NCBI RefSeq assembly: GCF_030010375.1
Contig: NZ_JASCRY010000005.1
Span: forward strand, 124,001-188,000
Source: Flavobacterium yafengii
Lineage (GTDB): Bacteria > Bacteroidota > Bacteroidia > Flavobacteriales > Flavobacteriaceae
Direction of reading: 5' to 3'
DNA length: 64,000 bases
In this document: positions 34,137 through 43,205 of the stretch, one piece after another
Layout: the number at the start of each line of letters is the position of its first letter
How positions within the stretch are numbered: position 1 is the stretch's first letter
Program-made: the position numbers and the translations under genes
Notes under the pieces: generated by a model
Told to the model about the DNA's origin: nothing
What the model saw: the letters and a program-made list of their open reading frames with translations, nothing else
Database searches by the model: none

Positions 34137-35462
34137 ATGAACCAATTCAAAAAAACCCCTGTAGTCAGTAAGGAATTCGCTTTTCAATTTATAATAATAA
34201 CCATATTATTTGCGCTGTGGGGAATTGCCAATGATTTAACAACTCCGATGGTTTCAACTTTCAAAAAAGTGATGCCGGAGCTTTCAAATACACAAGCCTC
34301 ATTAGTACAATTTGCTTTTTATTTCGGCTATTTTTTTATGGCATTACCAGCTGCATTATTCATTAGAAAATACAGCTATAAATCAGGAATAATAGTAGGA
34401 CTTTTATTGTATGCGACAGGTGCTTTTTTATTCTATCCAGCAGCACATTACCAAAGTTATACTTTTTTCCTTGTTTCATTATGGGTAATTACTTGTGGTT
34501 TAGCGTTTCTTGAAACCACTTCAAATCCTTTGATTTTATTCCTAGGCAATAAAGAAACCGCAACACAACGTTTGAATTTAGCGCAGGCTTTTAACCCAAT
34601 TGGAGCAATAACCGGATTGGTCATGGCTCAGTTTTTAGTTATTAAAGAAATAAAATCAGATGATTATTCGCAGGAAGCCTACAAAGCTTTAACTTCAAGT
34701 GAATTAGCAAGTATTAGAGGAAATGATTTAGATGTAATTAGCATCCCGTACATTGGATTAGGAATTTTTGTATTAGTAATTTTAATCATTATTATTTTAA
34801 CAAAAATGCCTAAAACGGCACAAGAAGATAAAATGTCTGTATCAGAATCATTTAAAAAGTTATTTGCCAATAAAAATTACAAACATGGAGTTATTGCGCA
34901 GGCTTTCTATGTTGGTGCACAAATTATGTGTTGGACTTTTATTTTTCAATATGTTGACAACATTAACAAAACATTCGGATTAGAATTGACGGCCACATAT
35001 TACAACATAGTTGCTATGATTTTATTTTTATTGGGCCGATGGATTGGAACTGGTTTAATGAAGACCATAAATCCTTCAAAAATATTAATGGTTTTTGGTA
35101 TTGGAGGTGTATTATGTGCTGCTGGAGCTATTGTATTACAAGGAATGCCTGGATTAATTTCGCTGATTTGTATTTCTATTTTCATGTCGATTATGTTTCC
35201 AACTATCTATGGAATTGCTCTAAAAGATATGGGAGACGAAGCAAAAATTGGGTCTGCAGGTTTAGTCATGGCTATCGTTGGTGGCGCATTGATGCCGGTT
35301 ATGCAAGGAAGTATTTTGGATTTAGGCGGTTCTGGTTTTGCTGATATTAAATTATTTGGCTTTATTCCTGAAGTTAATTTTTCTTTTATTTTACCTTTAA
35401 TTTGTTTGGTTGTAGTTGCGTACTATGGATATAGTACGCTTAAAGTATCTAAGGAAATTTAA
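34137..35462 (+). CDS. FucP-like sugar:H+ symporter (MFS)
   Basis: A 441-residue inner-membrane protein with about 12 transmembrane segments. The first segment FALWGIANDLTTPMVSTFKKVM and the later FLETTSNPLILFLG and AQAFNPIGAITG are signatures of the L-fucose permease/glucose-galactose branch of the MFS. The sugar is probably the substrate of the two enzymes encoded upstream, perhaps fructose or another ketose, not fucose. It is the last gene of the locus; the stretch after it contains the terminator of the convergent DUF2911 gene. Confidence 0.88.
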   Translation: MNQFKKTPVVSKEFAFQFIIITILFALWGIANDLTTPMVSTFKKVMPELSNTQASLVQFAFYFGYFFMALPAALFIRKYSYKSGIIVGLLLYATGAFLFYPAAHYQSYTFFLVSLWVITCGLAFLETTSNPLILFLGNKETATQRLNLAQAFNPIGAITGLVMAQFLVIKEIKSDDYSQEAYKALTSSELASIRGNDLDVISIPYIGLGIFVLVILIIIILTKMPKTAQEDKMSVSESFKKLFANKNYKHGVIAQAFYVGAQIMCWTFIFQYVDNINKTFGLELTATYYNIVAMILFLLGRWIGTGLMKTINPSKILMVFGIGGVLCAAGAIVLQGMPGLISLICISIFMSIMFPTIYGIALKDMGDEAKIGSAGLVMAIVGGALMPVMQGSILDLGGSGFADIKLFGFIPEVNFSFILPLICLVVVAYYGYSTLKVSKEI

Positions 35463-35626
35463 GTTTTAGATATTTTTGTATTGATAGATAACTCGTCTAA
35501 AATAGTTTCAAATATGATGAAATTAGTGCAAAAACTCAAATATTCTATTGTTATTATTTGCACTATAATTTATATTATGTAAAATAAAATGTATAATTAT
35601 ATTGTAACTATACATTCAACAAAATA

Positions 35627-35660
35627 AAAAACAGCATTACCTATTGGCAATGCTGTTTTA
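35627..35660. terminator. Intrinsic terminator
   Basis: Arms AAACAGCATT (35629-35638) and AATGCTGTTT (35649-35658) with A- and T-runs on the flanks. It can serve the DUF2911 gene and the convergent sugar operon. Confidence 0.75.
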
Positions 35661-35675
35661 TAATTTAAAAGAATT

Positions 35676-36182
35676 TTACTTTACTGAAACTGGTATAATC
35701 CAATTATCCCAACTTAAAGAAATAGTATTTTTATCCATTGTATAAACTAATTTTTCAGCTTTTGATTTAGCAACTTTTTGCTTTACTGTAACTCTTAGCT
35801 GATCTTCTTTTTCTTTATATTTATAAGCTCCCCATTGTTTAGCTTCTTTATTAAAGATAACAATACACTCCTTATCATTTGGTATTATGAAGAAAGAATA
35901 TTTTCCTGCAGGTAATTTTGATCCTTCTACGGTAAGCTCTTTGTCTATTTCAAAAGTTGTTGCGTCATTTGCACCAGCGCGCCAAACTTGATTAAACGGA
36001 ACTAATTTACCCCAAATTTCTCTATCTCTTACTGATGGACTTCCATAATTAATTGTAATTGTAGCACCATTTATTTTCCCGGAAACCACTTCCTTTGTAC
36101 TCGTAGGTTTCTCTTGAGCATTTAAAGAATTTATAACCAAAAATGCAATAAGTAAAAGATGTATTTTTTTAAGTAATCTCAT
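35676..36182 (-). CDS. DUF2911 family secreted protein
   Basis: A 168-residue protein with a signal peptide ending LNA-QE near residue 23. The mature part has the usual DUF2911 features: ITINYGSPSVRDREIWGKLVPFNQVWRAGANDATTFE, then LPAGKYSFFIIP and NWIIPVSVK at the end. The family is common in Bacteroidota and its function is unknown. It is transcribed alone, divergent from the DUF294 gene. Confidence 0.9.
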   Translation of the reverse strand: MRLLKKIHLLLIAFLVINSLNAQEKPTSTKEVVSGKINGATITINYGSPSVRDREIWGKLVPFNQVWRAGANDATTFEIDKELTVEGSKLPAGKYSFFIIPNDKECIVIFNKEAKQWGAYKYKEKEDQLRVTVKQKVAKSKAEKLVYTMDKNTISLSWDNWIIPVSVK

Positions 36183-36366
36183 GATTTAAAATGATTTAGT
36201 TTAGCTCATAAAAATAAAATAACTTCATTTAATTTAGCATAATTCCCTTTAATTTTAAGAAAAAATTATGAACTTTATAAATTAGTTGTTTTACTACTGT
36301 ATTGACAGTATTATAATTTATTATTTTGTTATTTTTACAAACAATACACCACTTATTTGACCAACT

Positions 36367-38283
36367 ATGAATACAATTGCTGAGCACATTGCCGATTTTT
36401 TAAAGGAATATCCACCATTTAATCACTTGACATTTGAAGAGTTATCTGAAATAGCTACTAGCATTAGAGTTGTAAATTTAGAAAAACATAAAACATTATT
36501 CCAAATTAATGATGTATTGCACGACAGTTTTTATGTTGTTGCTTCAGGTACTATCAATTTATCTGTGATTTCAGATGCTGAAGAAACTTTATTAAATAAG
36601 TGTCATGAAGGTGATATTTTTGGATTACGTCCCTTTTTTGCCAAGAATAATTACATGATGACGGCTAAAGCAAGAGAAGAAAGCATTGTTTATGCCATAC
36701 CAATCGCTACTTTCCGTCCTTTTGTAGTCAATAATTCAGAAGTTCTAAACTTTTTATTAGAGAGTTTTGCAACAAACACGCGAAATCCAAATGACAAAGA
36801 AAATTTAAGAGGCAAACTTATCTCTGACAATGTTTTCTATTCTGATCAGCAATCAGAAATGCAATATTTTCAATCTTTATCTTATAATATTTCACCATTA
36901 AAAGCAACAATTACCGCAATTGTACAAGAAGTTGCTCAATTAATGACTGAAACATTAAAAAACAATATAATCATTTGTGATAACAATTTTCCTATCGGAA
37001 TTGTGACTGACAGTGACATGCGTTCCAAAATTGCAACCGGTCGATTTCCTGTAACAGTTTCGGTAGATAAAATAATGTCATCTCCAGTAATTACTGTTGT
37101 TGAGAATGTTTCCTTGGCCGAAGCTCAATTACTGATGTTGAAACATAACGTAACCCATTTGTGTGTGACACTAGACGGAACTGATAAATCTGATGTAAAA
37201 GGAGTCATTTCTGAACATGATTTAATAGCTGCCCAAGCTAATAATCCTGGCGTTTTGATTAAAGAGATTAAGCGTTCCCAAAATCCTAAGGAATTAAAAC
37301 AAATTAGAGAGCGTTTAACAGATTTGATTCAAACCTCTATTTCTAAAAATATACCACTTTCTCACGTTTTTAATATTGCCAGCGAAATTAATTTAGCGAT
37401 TATTAAACGTTCTGTAGAGTTATCAATTTTAGATTTAGGCTCACCTCCTGCCCGTTTTGCGTGGTTAAGTATTGGAAGCCAAGGAAGAAAAGAGCAGTTA
37501 TTATTAACAGATCAAGACAGTATTTTAATTTTTGAAGACGTTTCGGCTGATAAATATCGTGAGGTAAAAGATTATTTCCTTAAACTTGGAAAAAGAACAA
37601 CTGCTACACTCGAAAAAATTGGTTATGAATTATGTCCAAACGGACACATGGGAAGCAATATGCTTTGGTGTAAATCACTGACTGATTGGACAAAACAATA
37701 TGATAGCTGGATGAATACTCCAGGTGAAAACAGTAATGATTTAAGTAGTATTTTCTTTGATTACGAAATCACTTTTGGAGAACAAAGAATCGAAGATGCC
37801 ATTGGAAATGTTGTTTTTAAAAATGCAAAAAACAATACTCTATTCTTTGACTTCTTAGGAAATGATGCGTTAAGAAAAAATTCACCATTGACTTTTTTCA
37901 AAAATTTCATTGTAGAAGAAGAAGGTCTAAACAAAGATAAATTTGATATAAAAACACGTGCTTTGATGCCATTGATTGATGGTGCACGTTTGTTTACTTT
38001 AAGTTTTGATATTCGAGGAATCAACAACACCTTTCAGCGATTCAAGCAGTTAGCAATTGCTGATCCTAAACATGCTGAAATTTACCTTAATTGTGCTGAA
38101 GCCTTTTTGATTTTATCAAAATTCAGAACCTTAGAAGGCTTAAAAAATGATAATTCAGGTCAATTTATAAATTTGAATGAATTATCAAAAATTGACAAAG
38201 AAAAATTAAAGAATGCTTTAGCTCCTATGAGAGAATTGGAAGAATTAATAAAAAATAAATTTCAACTTACTCAATTTTCATAA
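36367..38283 (+). CDS. cNMP-binding/CBS/DUF294 nucleotidyltransferase-like protein
   Basis: A 638-residue multidomain protein. Residues about 1-135 form a cyclic-nucleotide-binding domain. Residues about 175-300 hold two CBS domains (VTDSDMRSKIATG and VISEHDLIAA). Residues about 310-460 form a DUF294 nucleotidyltransferase domain with GSQGRKEQLLLTDQDS (Gly-Ser then Asp-x-Asp), and the C-terminal ~150 residues form the helical DUF294_C domain. This order is found in many bacteria next to a DnaQ-like exonuclease and often near acetyl-CoA synthetase. Here the exonuclease-fold gene follows after 2 nt and acs is 8 kb away. A signalling role in acetate metabolism has been suggested for relatives; unproved here. 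Confidence 0.9.
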   Translation: MNTIAEHIADFLKEYPPFNHLTFEELSEIATSIRVVNLEKHKTLFQINDVLHDSFYVVASGTINLSVISDAEETLLNKCHEGDIFGLRPFFAKNNYMMTAKAREESIVYAIPIATFRPFVVNNSEVLNFLLESFATNTRNPNDKENLRGKLISDNVFYSDQQSEMQYFQSLSYNISPLKATITAIVQEVAQLMTETLKNNIIICDNNFPIGIVTDSDMRSKIATGRFPVTVSVDKIMSSPVITVVENVSLAEAQLLMLKHNVTHLCVTLDGTDKSDVKGVISEHDLIAAQANNPGVLIKEIKRSQNPKELKQIRERLTDLIQTSISKNIPLSHVFNIASEINLAIIKRSVELSILDLGSPPARFAWLSIGSQGRKEQLLLTDQDSILIFEDVSADKYREVKDYFLKLGKRTTATLEKIGYELCPNGHMGSNMLWCKSLTDWTKQYDSWMNTPGENSNDLSSIFFDYEITFGEQRIEDAIGNVVFKNAKNNTLFFDFLGNDALRKNSPLTFFKNFIVEEEGLNKDKFDIKTRALMPLIDGARLFTLSFDIRGINNTFQRFKQLAIADPKHAEIYLNCAEAFLILSKFRTLEGLKNDNSGQFINLNELSKIDKEKLKNALAPMRELEELIKNKFQLTQFS

Positions 38284-38285
38284 TT

Positions 38286-38882
38286 ATGTTAGACTGGTTA
38301 AAAAATATTAATAAAGAATATCCAGAATTTTGGAAAACCTATCTTTCTAAATTTGATAAGAAATCAAACCGATTTGTTGTTCTTTCTACAGAAACTTCTG
38401 GCTTAAATCCCGTGAAAGATGTTATTTTATCCATCGGTTCTTTTGCAGTAATCGATGACAGTATTGTTATTGGGGATAGTTTTGAAGCCGTATTACTACA
38501 ATACAAGTTTCTTCATGATAACGGTCTTTCAAATGAATTTTTGGTGGAAAGTAAAATGAAAAAACTTGGCGAATCCGAGGCCATAAAATTATTGATAGAA
38601 TTTATAGGTAATTCAGTTTTAGTTGGTCATCACATTGATTTTGATGTTGAAATGATTAATGCAGCATTAGAAAGACTTGACTGTGGAAGATTAAAAAATG
38701 AAGCTTTAGACGTTGATATTATGCATAGAAAATTGCATGATATCAATGATAAACAATTTTCTCTTGACGAACTTTGTACAGTGTATAACATTCCTAAAAG
38801 TGACCGAAATTCATCTGCGGAAGATGCTTACAAAACTGCTTTGTTGTTTTTGAAATTAAAATCAAGACTGGGAATAAAATAA
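38286..38882 (+). CDS. DnaQ-like exonuclease-fold protein, catalytic site degenerate
   Basis: A 198-residue protein of the DEDDh 3'-5' exonuclease family. The first motif reads VVLSTETSGL, with Ser34 in place of the catalytic Asp of DTETTGL; Glu36 is kept. Motif II keeps Asp120 in HHIDFD. Motif III reads DRNSSAEDAY, with Asn175 in place of the catalytic His; Asp180 is kept. Two of the five catalytic positions are therefore lost, and the protein may bind nucleic acid or its partner without cutting. It starts 2 nt after the DUF294 gene, so the two are co-translated. The nucleotide sequence reads cleanly, with no frameshift. Confidence 0.85.
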   Translation: MLDWLKNINKEYPEFWKTYLSKFDKKSNRFVVLSTETSGLNPVKDVILSIGSFAVIDDSIVIGDSFEAVLLQYKFLHDNGLSNEFLVESKMKKLGESEAIKLLIEFIGNSVLVGHHIDFDVEMINAALERLDCGRLKNEALDVDIMHRKLHDINDKQFSLDELCTVYNIPKSDRNSSAEDAYKTALLFLKLKSRLGIK

Positions 38883-38892
38883 TATTATTCCC
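38870..38892. terminator. Possible weak bidirectional terminator
   Basis: GGGAATAA (38870-38877) pairs with TTATTCCC (38885-38892) between the convergent exonuclease-fold and PPTase genes. The stem is short and overlaps the end of the exonuclease-fold gene. Confidence 0.4.
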
Positions 38893-38909
38893 AAAAATGT
38901 AATAATTTT

Positions 38910-39401
38910 TTAATCCAGTACAGTTATTCCTTCCCAAAACCTTCCGTGATGACTGATAGAAACGGGTTTTTCTATTTTTGAATAGGAATCAATTATAAAA
39001 GGAATTCCATTTTTTTTTAAAATTGCAACAGCAGGACTAATACTTTTAATCTTTTTAAAATATTCTTTTTCGAGAACAGCAATCGTGTAAATTGAATCGT
39101 TTTCGATTTTGCTTTGGGTAAAATAAATTTTTCCTTTGATGGATACAGTTCCAAAAGTTGCGTTTTCGTAAAAACATTCTAATTGTAAAGGAAAAAAACC
39201 ACGAATTCCAGTTTCCCGATTATAGATTTTGTAAGCCGCTTCCTTTCTGCTCCATAAATTCCAAACCATAACTTCTGGATTTTCGGCATCAGTAATTAGT
39301 AATTGCTCTTTTACAGTAAAGATTTTATCTAAAAACCGGCTTCGTTTCCAATTGCTTTCTTTTCTGGCTAAAGCCAAATCTACGATGTCGTTTCCAATCA
39401 T
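38910..39401 (-). CDS. 4'-phosphopantetheinyl transferase superfamily protein
   Basis: A 163-residue protein with the family motifs GNDIVDL at 3-9 and WSRKEAAYK at 50-58, which bind Mg and CoA. It would attach the phosphopantetheine arm to the small acyl carrier protein encoded 17 nt upstream in the same operon. It is shorter than Sfp-type enzymes and closer in length to AcpS-like ones. It is the last gene of the type III polyketide synthase operon. Confidence 0.88.
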   Translation of the reverse strand: MIGNDIVDLALARKESNWKRSRFLDKIFTVKEQLLITDAENPEVMVWNLWSRKEAAYKIYNRETGIRGFFPLQLECFYENATFGTVSIKGKIYFTQSKIENDSIYTIAVLEKEYFKKIKSISPAVAILKKNGIPFIIDSYSKIEKPVSISHHGRFWEGITVLD

Positions 39402-39418
39402 TTTTTACTAGGAATTCA

Positions 39419-39676
39419 CTAATTTTTCTCTGACAATTTAGTTTCAATAATTTCCATCGCTGCTTTTACGTTAGCCATCCGTTCCATAGCTTCATTATCA
39501 ATTACAATGTCATATTTCTCCTCAATATCTAAAATAACATCTACTAAATTAGCAGAATTAATCTTTAAGTCATTTATAAAATCAGTGTTTTCAGTGAGGA
39601 CATCAAATGCTTCTTGATTTTGAATATACGGCTTTACTATATTTTTTAACTCTTCAATTGTTTGTTCTTTATTCAT
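39419..39676 (-). CDS. Acyl carrier protein
   Basis: An 85-residue, mainly helical protein. Ser41 in LKINSANLVDVI is the likely phosphopantetheine attachment site; the usual Asp before it is replaced by Asn. EEKYDIVIDNEAMERM is the typical third-helix region. It is distinct from a housekeeping ACP, being encoded among a ketosynthase, a dehydratase and a type III polyketide synthase. It probably carries a dedicated acyl chain for that pathway. Confidence 0.88.
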   Translation of the reverse strand: MNKEQTIEELKNIVKPYIQNQEAFDVLTENTDFINDLKINSANLVDVILDIEEKYDIVIDNEAMERMANVKAAMEIIETKLSEKN

Positions 39677-39727
39677 GTTTTTTTGCTTTTTGTTAATGTA
39701 TTGAATTCAAGATTAGTGAATTTGTGA

Positions 39728-40999
39728 TTAAATATATTTCGTGAAAATTACGCATCCATTCACATCTCCAAAACCAAAACTGGCCTTTGCAATTATATTT
39801 AAATCCTTTTCAATCAGTTGTTGTGCTATTCTCGATTCATCAATTATTGCTGTAATTTCAGGATGTAAATCGTCACAATTGATATTCGGAAAAACAAATC
39901 CGTGACGCAATTGCAATACCGAAGCCACACTTTCTATACTTCCCGCACCTGACAAACAATGACCTACCATTGATTTCAAGGAGTTTATGTATGGGAATTC
40001 TTTTCCTTTTCGTCCTAAAGCTTCACTCCAATTCTGAATTTCAAGACTATCTTTTGATGTTGCTGTCAAATGACCGTTGATTGCATCGATATCATTAGCA
40101 GTAATTCCTGCATTTGCAATGGCATCAGTTATGCATTTCTTTACAGCAATAGGATTTGGCGCAGTCATCGTTCCTAAACCGCGTTGTCCTCCAGAATTTA
40201 CATTTCCACCCAAAACTTCAGCATAAATTGTAGCGCCTCTATTTAATGCGCTTTCTAAATCTTCCAAAACCAAAGCTCCAGCTCCACTTCCGGGAACAAA
40301 TCCAGAAGCACTTGCAGACATTGGTCTTGATCCTTGCTCTGGATATTCATTATGTTTAAAAGTACAAACTTTCATAGCATCAAAGCCACCCCAAATATAA
40401 GGTCCAGAATCGCTTGTACTTCCAGCTAAAATGCGTTTTGCCTGTCCTGATTTTATACGCTCATAAGCCATCAAAATACTCTCCGTTCCGGTTGTACATG
40501 CTGAGGAATTAGTGGAGACTTGGTTTCCGAGTCCTAATTTCCCTCCCAGATAGGCACTCACGCCACTATTCATAGTTTGAGCTACGGCTGTACTGCCAAG
40601 TCTTCTCGTTTGAAAATCATCAATTTTATAAATGCTTTCGCGAAATTTATCAATTCCAGAAGTTCCTGTACCAAAAATAGTTCCGCTGTCCCAATCTGGT
40701 TCTTCATTAATTTCCAAAGACAAACCAGCATCTTTCCATGCATCAATCCCTGCAATTACACCGTATAAAATCCCAGTAGAATTGAAGTTTTTTAACTCTA
40801 ATTCAGAAAAATATTTTAAAGCTAATTCAGTAGAAATCTCCGGTTTTCCTGCTATTTGACAAGAAAACTGTAATCGCTCCAACTCAGCGTCGTGCTTGAT
40901 TCCTGAAATTCCGTTTTTGATGGCATGAGTAAACGTATCAAGTCCTACTCCATTTGGAGCAACAACACCAAGACCAGTAATTACGACACGTTTTTTCAT
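39728..40999 (-). CDS. Beta-ketoacyl-ACP synthase (KAS II-like)
   Basis: A 423-residue condensing enzyme. The catalytic residues are complete: Cys168 in NSSACTTGTES, His310 in NGHLTATSKDS, Lys342 and His347 in SLKSMVGHCLSGAG. The length fits FabF-type enzymes. It would extend an acyl chain on the neighbouring ACP, or supply a modified starter for the type III polyketide synthase. Its start codon abuts the stop of the dehydratase gene with no gap. Confidence 0.92.
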   Translation of the reverse strand: MKKRVVITGLGVVAPNGVGLDTFTHAIKNGISGIKHDAELERLQFSCQIAGKPEISTELALKYFSELELKNFNSTGILYGVIAGIDAWKDAGLSLEINEEPDWDSGTIFGTGTSGIDKFRESIYKIDDFQTRRLGSTAVAQTMNSGVSAYLGGKLGLGNQVSTNSSACTTGTESILMAYERIKSGQAKRILAGSTSDSGPYIWGGFDAMKVCTFKHNEYPEQGSRPMSASASGFVPGSGAGALVLEDLESALNRGATIYAEVLGGNVNSGGQRGLGTMTAPNPIAVKKCITDAIANAGITANDIDAINGHLTATSKDSLEIQNWSEALGRKGKEFPYINSLKSMVGHCLSGAGSIESVASVLQLRHGFVFPNINCDDLHPEITAIIDESRIAQQLIEKDLNIIAKASFGFGDVNGCVIFTKYI

Positions 41000-41434
41000 T
41001 TATTTAGAAATTACTATTCCTGCAATTATTCCTGTACAAACCTCTTCTCCTTTTTCATTTTTCATTCTTACCTTACATTTCAATTTCCCGAATCTAAAAT
41101 ATACTTTTTCTGAAATTACGATCACTTTTTCTTTAGGAAAGACAGGTTTTAAAAACTCTATTTCTGTTGATGTTAAGGCGATTGAAGTATTTCTATTAAA
41201 TGAATCATCCAATAAAAAAATTCCTAAACAAACCAATCCAATTTGCGCCATAACTTCCGTTAAAATCACTCCTGGAGTCACTGGATTATCTTTAAAATGT
41301 CCTTTGTAAAAATCAAGATTTTTATCAAAAAAATAGGTGCCTTCCACCCCACTTTCATCGATACGGATAATTTCATCCACAAACAAAAATGGCTTAGAAT
41401 ACGGTAATTTTGATATAATTTCTTGGTTGTTCAT
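41000..41434 (-). CDS. FabZ/FabA-like 3-hydroxyacyl-ACP dehydratase
   Basis: A 144-residue hotdog protein. The catalytic pair is His46 in GHFKDNPVTPGV and Glu60 in LTEVMAQIG, in the FabZ arrangement. It would dehydrate hydroxyacyl-ACP made in the same pathway. It lies directly before the ketosynthase gene and 8 nt after the type III polyketide synthase gene. Confidence 0.88.
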   Translation of the reverse strand: MNNQEIISKLPYSKPFLFVDEIIRIDESGVEGTYFFDKNLDFYKGHFKDNPVTPGVILTEVMAQIGLVCLGIFLLDDSFNRNTSIALTSTEIEFLKPVFPKEKVIVISEKVYFRFGKLKCKVRMKNEKGEEVCTGIIAGIVISK

Positions 41435-41442
41435 TTTCTTAT

Positions 41443-42495
41443 TTAAAACTGTAATAGAACGCGTTGTGCTGAAAAACCCGGACCAAAACTCAACATTAAT
41501 CCTTTCTCTCCTTTTTTAGGCTGGTTGTCCATTATTCGTTCTAAAACATATAAAACTGTTGCGCTTGACATATTTCCATACAAACGCAAAACTTCTTTAG
41601 TATCATCTATATTTTTGCCCAAATTAGAAAACAAACTTTCAACAGTTTGAACAATTTTCTTTCCACCGGGATGAAAAATCAAATGATCAATATCCTCCAT
41701 TTTTAAATTGTTTTTTTCTAAAAATGGATGAATAATATCCGGAAAATGAGACGCAATCGTTTCTGGAACTTCAATATCCAATACCATTTGCAAACCAGAA
41801 TTGGTAAGTTTAAAACCCATCATGTGAATATTATCATAGAAATGATACATCTCCTCCGCTACAATCTCAGGTCCGTCATCATCTTCATGCGAAGAAAGTA
41901 AAACACAAGCCGCTCCATCGCCAAAAATTGCAGCACTTACTATATTTGCCATCGAAAAATCATCCAATTGAAATGTCGCCGTTGGGCTTTCAACTGCAAT
42001 TACAGCAGCACGTTTTCCAGGATTGGCCTGCAAAAAGTTTTTAGCATAAATAATCCCTGAAATTCCGGCGGCGCAACCCATTTCAGTAACGGGAAGTCGT
42101 ACAATATCCTGACGTAATTTTAGTGTATTAATCAAATAGGCATCTAGTGACGGAATCATGATTCCAGTGCAACTTACCGTTATGATATAATCTAAATCTC
42201 CGGGGTTCCAATTGGCTTTTTTTAATGCACTTTCCAATACTTTTTCGCCTAAATCAATCACTTCACGAACATAAATATCGTTTCTTTCCTCAAATGAAGT
42301 TTTGGTAAACACTTCAATTGGATCCATAATGGAATACCGTTTATCGACTGCCGCTCCTTCAAAAATTTTCTTTACTTTTCTAATGAAACGCTCGTCTTGT
42401 CCAATAAGCCAAGCATCCAAAAAAGGGATAATTTCATCTGTATTTCTAGAATATTTTGGTAACTGTTTGGTTACGGTTTTTATTTTTACACTCAT
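41443..42495 (-). CDS. Type III polyketide synthase (chalcone/stilbene synthase family)
   Basis: A 350-residue homodimeric ketosynthase. With the start at 42495 its Cys-His-Asn triad is Cys141 in TEMGCAAGISG, His275 in IFHPGGKK and Asn308 in LYGNMSSAT. This start overlaps the methyltransferase stop in an ATGA, a common coupled arrangement; a longer frame to 42537 would overlap that gene and is less likely. Type III synthases condense an acyl starter with malonyl units to make resorcinols, pyrones or similar rings. Chain length and ring type cannot be read. Confidence 0.92.
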   Translation of the reverse strand: MSVKIKTVTKQLPKYSRNTDEIIPFLDAWLIGQDERFIRKVKKIFEGAAVDKRYSIMDPIEVFTKTSFEERNDIYVREVIDLGEKVLESALKKANWNPGDLDYIITVSCTGIMIPSLDAYLINTLKLRQDIVRLPVTEMGCAAGISGIIYAKNFLQANPGKRAAVIAVESPTATFQLDDFSMANIVSAAIFGDGAACVLLSSHEDDDGPEIVAEEMYHFYDNIHMMGFKLTNSGLQMVLDIEVPETIASHFPDIIHPFLEKNNLKMEDIDHLIFHPGGKKIVQTVESLFSNLGKNIDDTKEVLRLYGNMSSATVLYVLERIMDNQPKKGEKGLMLSFGPGFSAQRVLLQF

Positions 42496-43205
42496 ATTTT
42501 TGAAATTATCCATTGGTAACGAAAAGCCCATTTCCAATGAATTTTATAGTTTTTAAAACTTAATTTTTCAGAAAAACGAATCAGCTCTTCTTTTTTAAAA
42601 CCTCTTAAAATTGAAGTTAATCCATCTTCTCGAGACATCTCATTCAATCGAAATACAAAACATAATGCCTGAAATAATCGATAAGCAATAGCACTTCGGT
42701 GTAAATCATTAATAACAATTCCAATAGTTGAATTCGTATAAAATAGGTTTAATAAATAAATAATTTCATCATCTTTGAAATGATGTAACGTCAAAGTGCA
42801 CAGTATAATATCGTATTTTAATTCCTTAAATGATGAATCAAATATATCTTCACAACGATAACTAATATTGAAATATTTTTCAGACAATTTTTGCGCATGA
42901 CTAATTGTAAAACTATTAGCATCAATGCCTATTAACTTTAATTTCAGTTTGTTTTTTAATCCAAAATCGGCTAAAGTGCGCAACATATCACCATTGCCAC
43001 AACCTACGTCTACAATTACAATTTCATTTGATTTTGAAATATTTCCCATCAAATCCTGAACGCCTTGTAAAGTTAGCTGGTTCCCTCCTAAAAGCTGATT
43101 GATTTTAGCAATTTTATCTAGTGCATCACGCAAGATTTCTCCCTCCATGGCAAAATCATCCATAGTTTCAATCTTATCGGTTCTGAATTTGGTGTTTAGA
43201 AACAT
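42492..43205 (-). CDS. SAM-dependent methyltransferase
   Basis: A 237-residue class I methyltransferase. The SAM-binding motif is VDVGCGNGDML near residue 66, and the acidic motif is LIGIDANS. It shows some resemblance to ubiquinone/menaquinone-type C- or O-methyltransferases. In an operon with a type III polyketide synthase and a flavoprotein it probably methylates the aromatic product. Its stop codon overlaps the start of the polyketide synthase gene (ATGA). The FAD oxidoreductase gene ends directly before its start. Confidence 0.9.
   Translation of the reverse strand: MFLNTKFRTDKIETMDDFAMEGEILRDALDKIAKINQLLGGNQLTLQGVQDLMGNISKSNEIVIVDVGCGNGDMLRTLADFGLKNKLKLKLIGIDANSFTISHAQKLSEKYFNISYRCEDIFDSSFKELKYDIILCTLTLHHFKDDEIIYLLNLFYTNSTIGIVINDLHRSAIAYRLFQALCFVFRLNEMSREDGLTSILRGFKKEELIRFSEKLSFKNYKIHWKWAFRYQWIISKI

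Noticed and set aside
35039..35344. A 101-codon plus-strand frame inside the FucP-like gene
   Set aside because: It is a shadow frame of a gene with clear family motifs in another frame; it is rich in Trp, Tyr and Cys, as such shadows often are.
42496..42537. Upstream start for the type III polyketide synthase
   Set aside because: It would overlap the methyltransferase by 46 nt; the start at 42495 gives the common ATGA overlap and the usual N-terminus.
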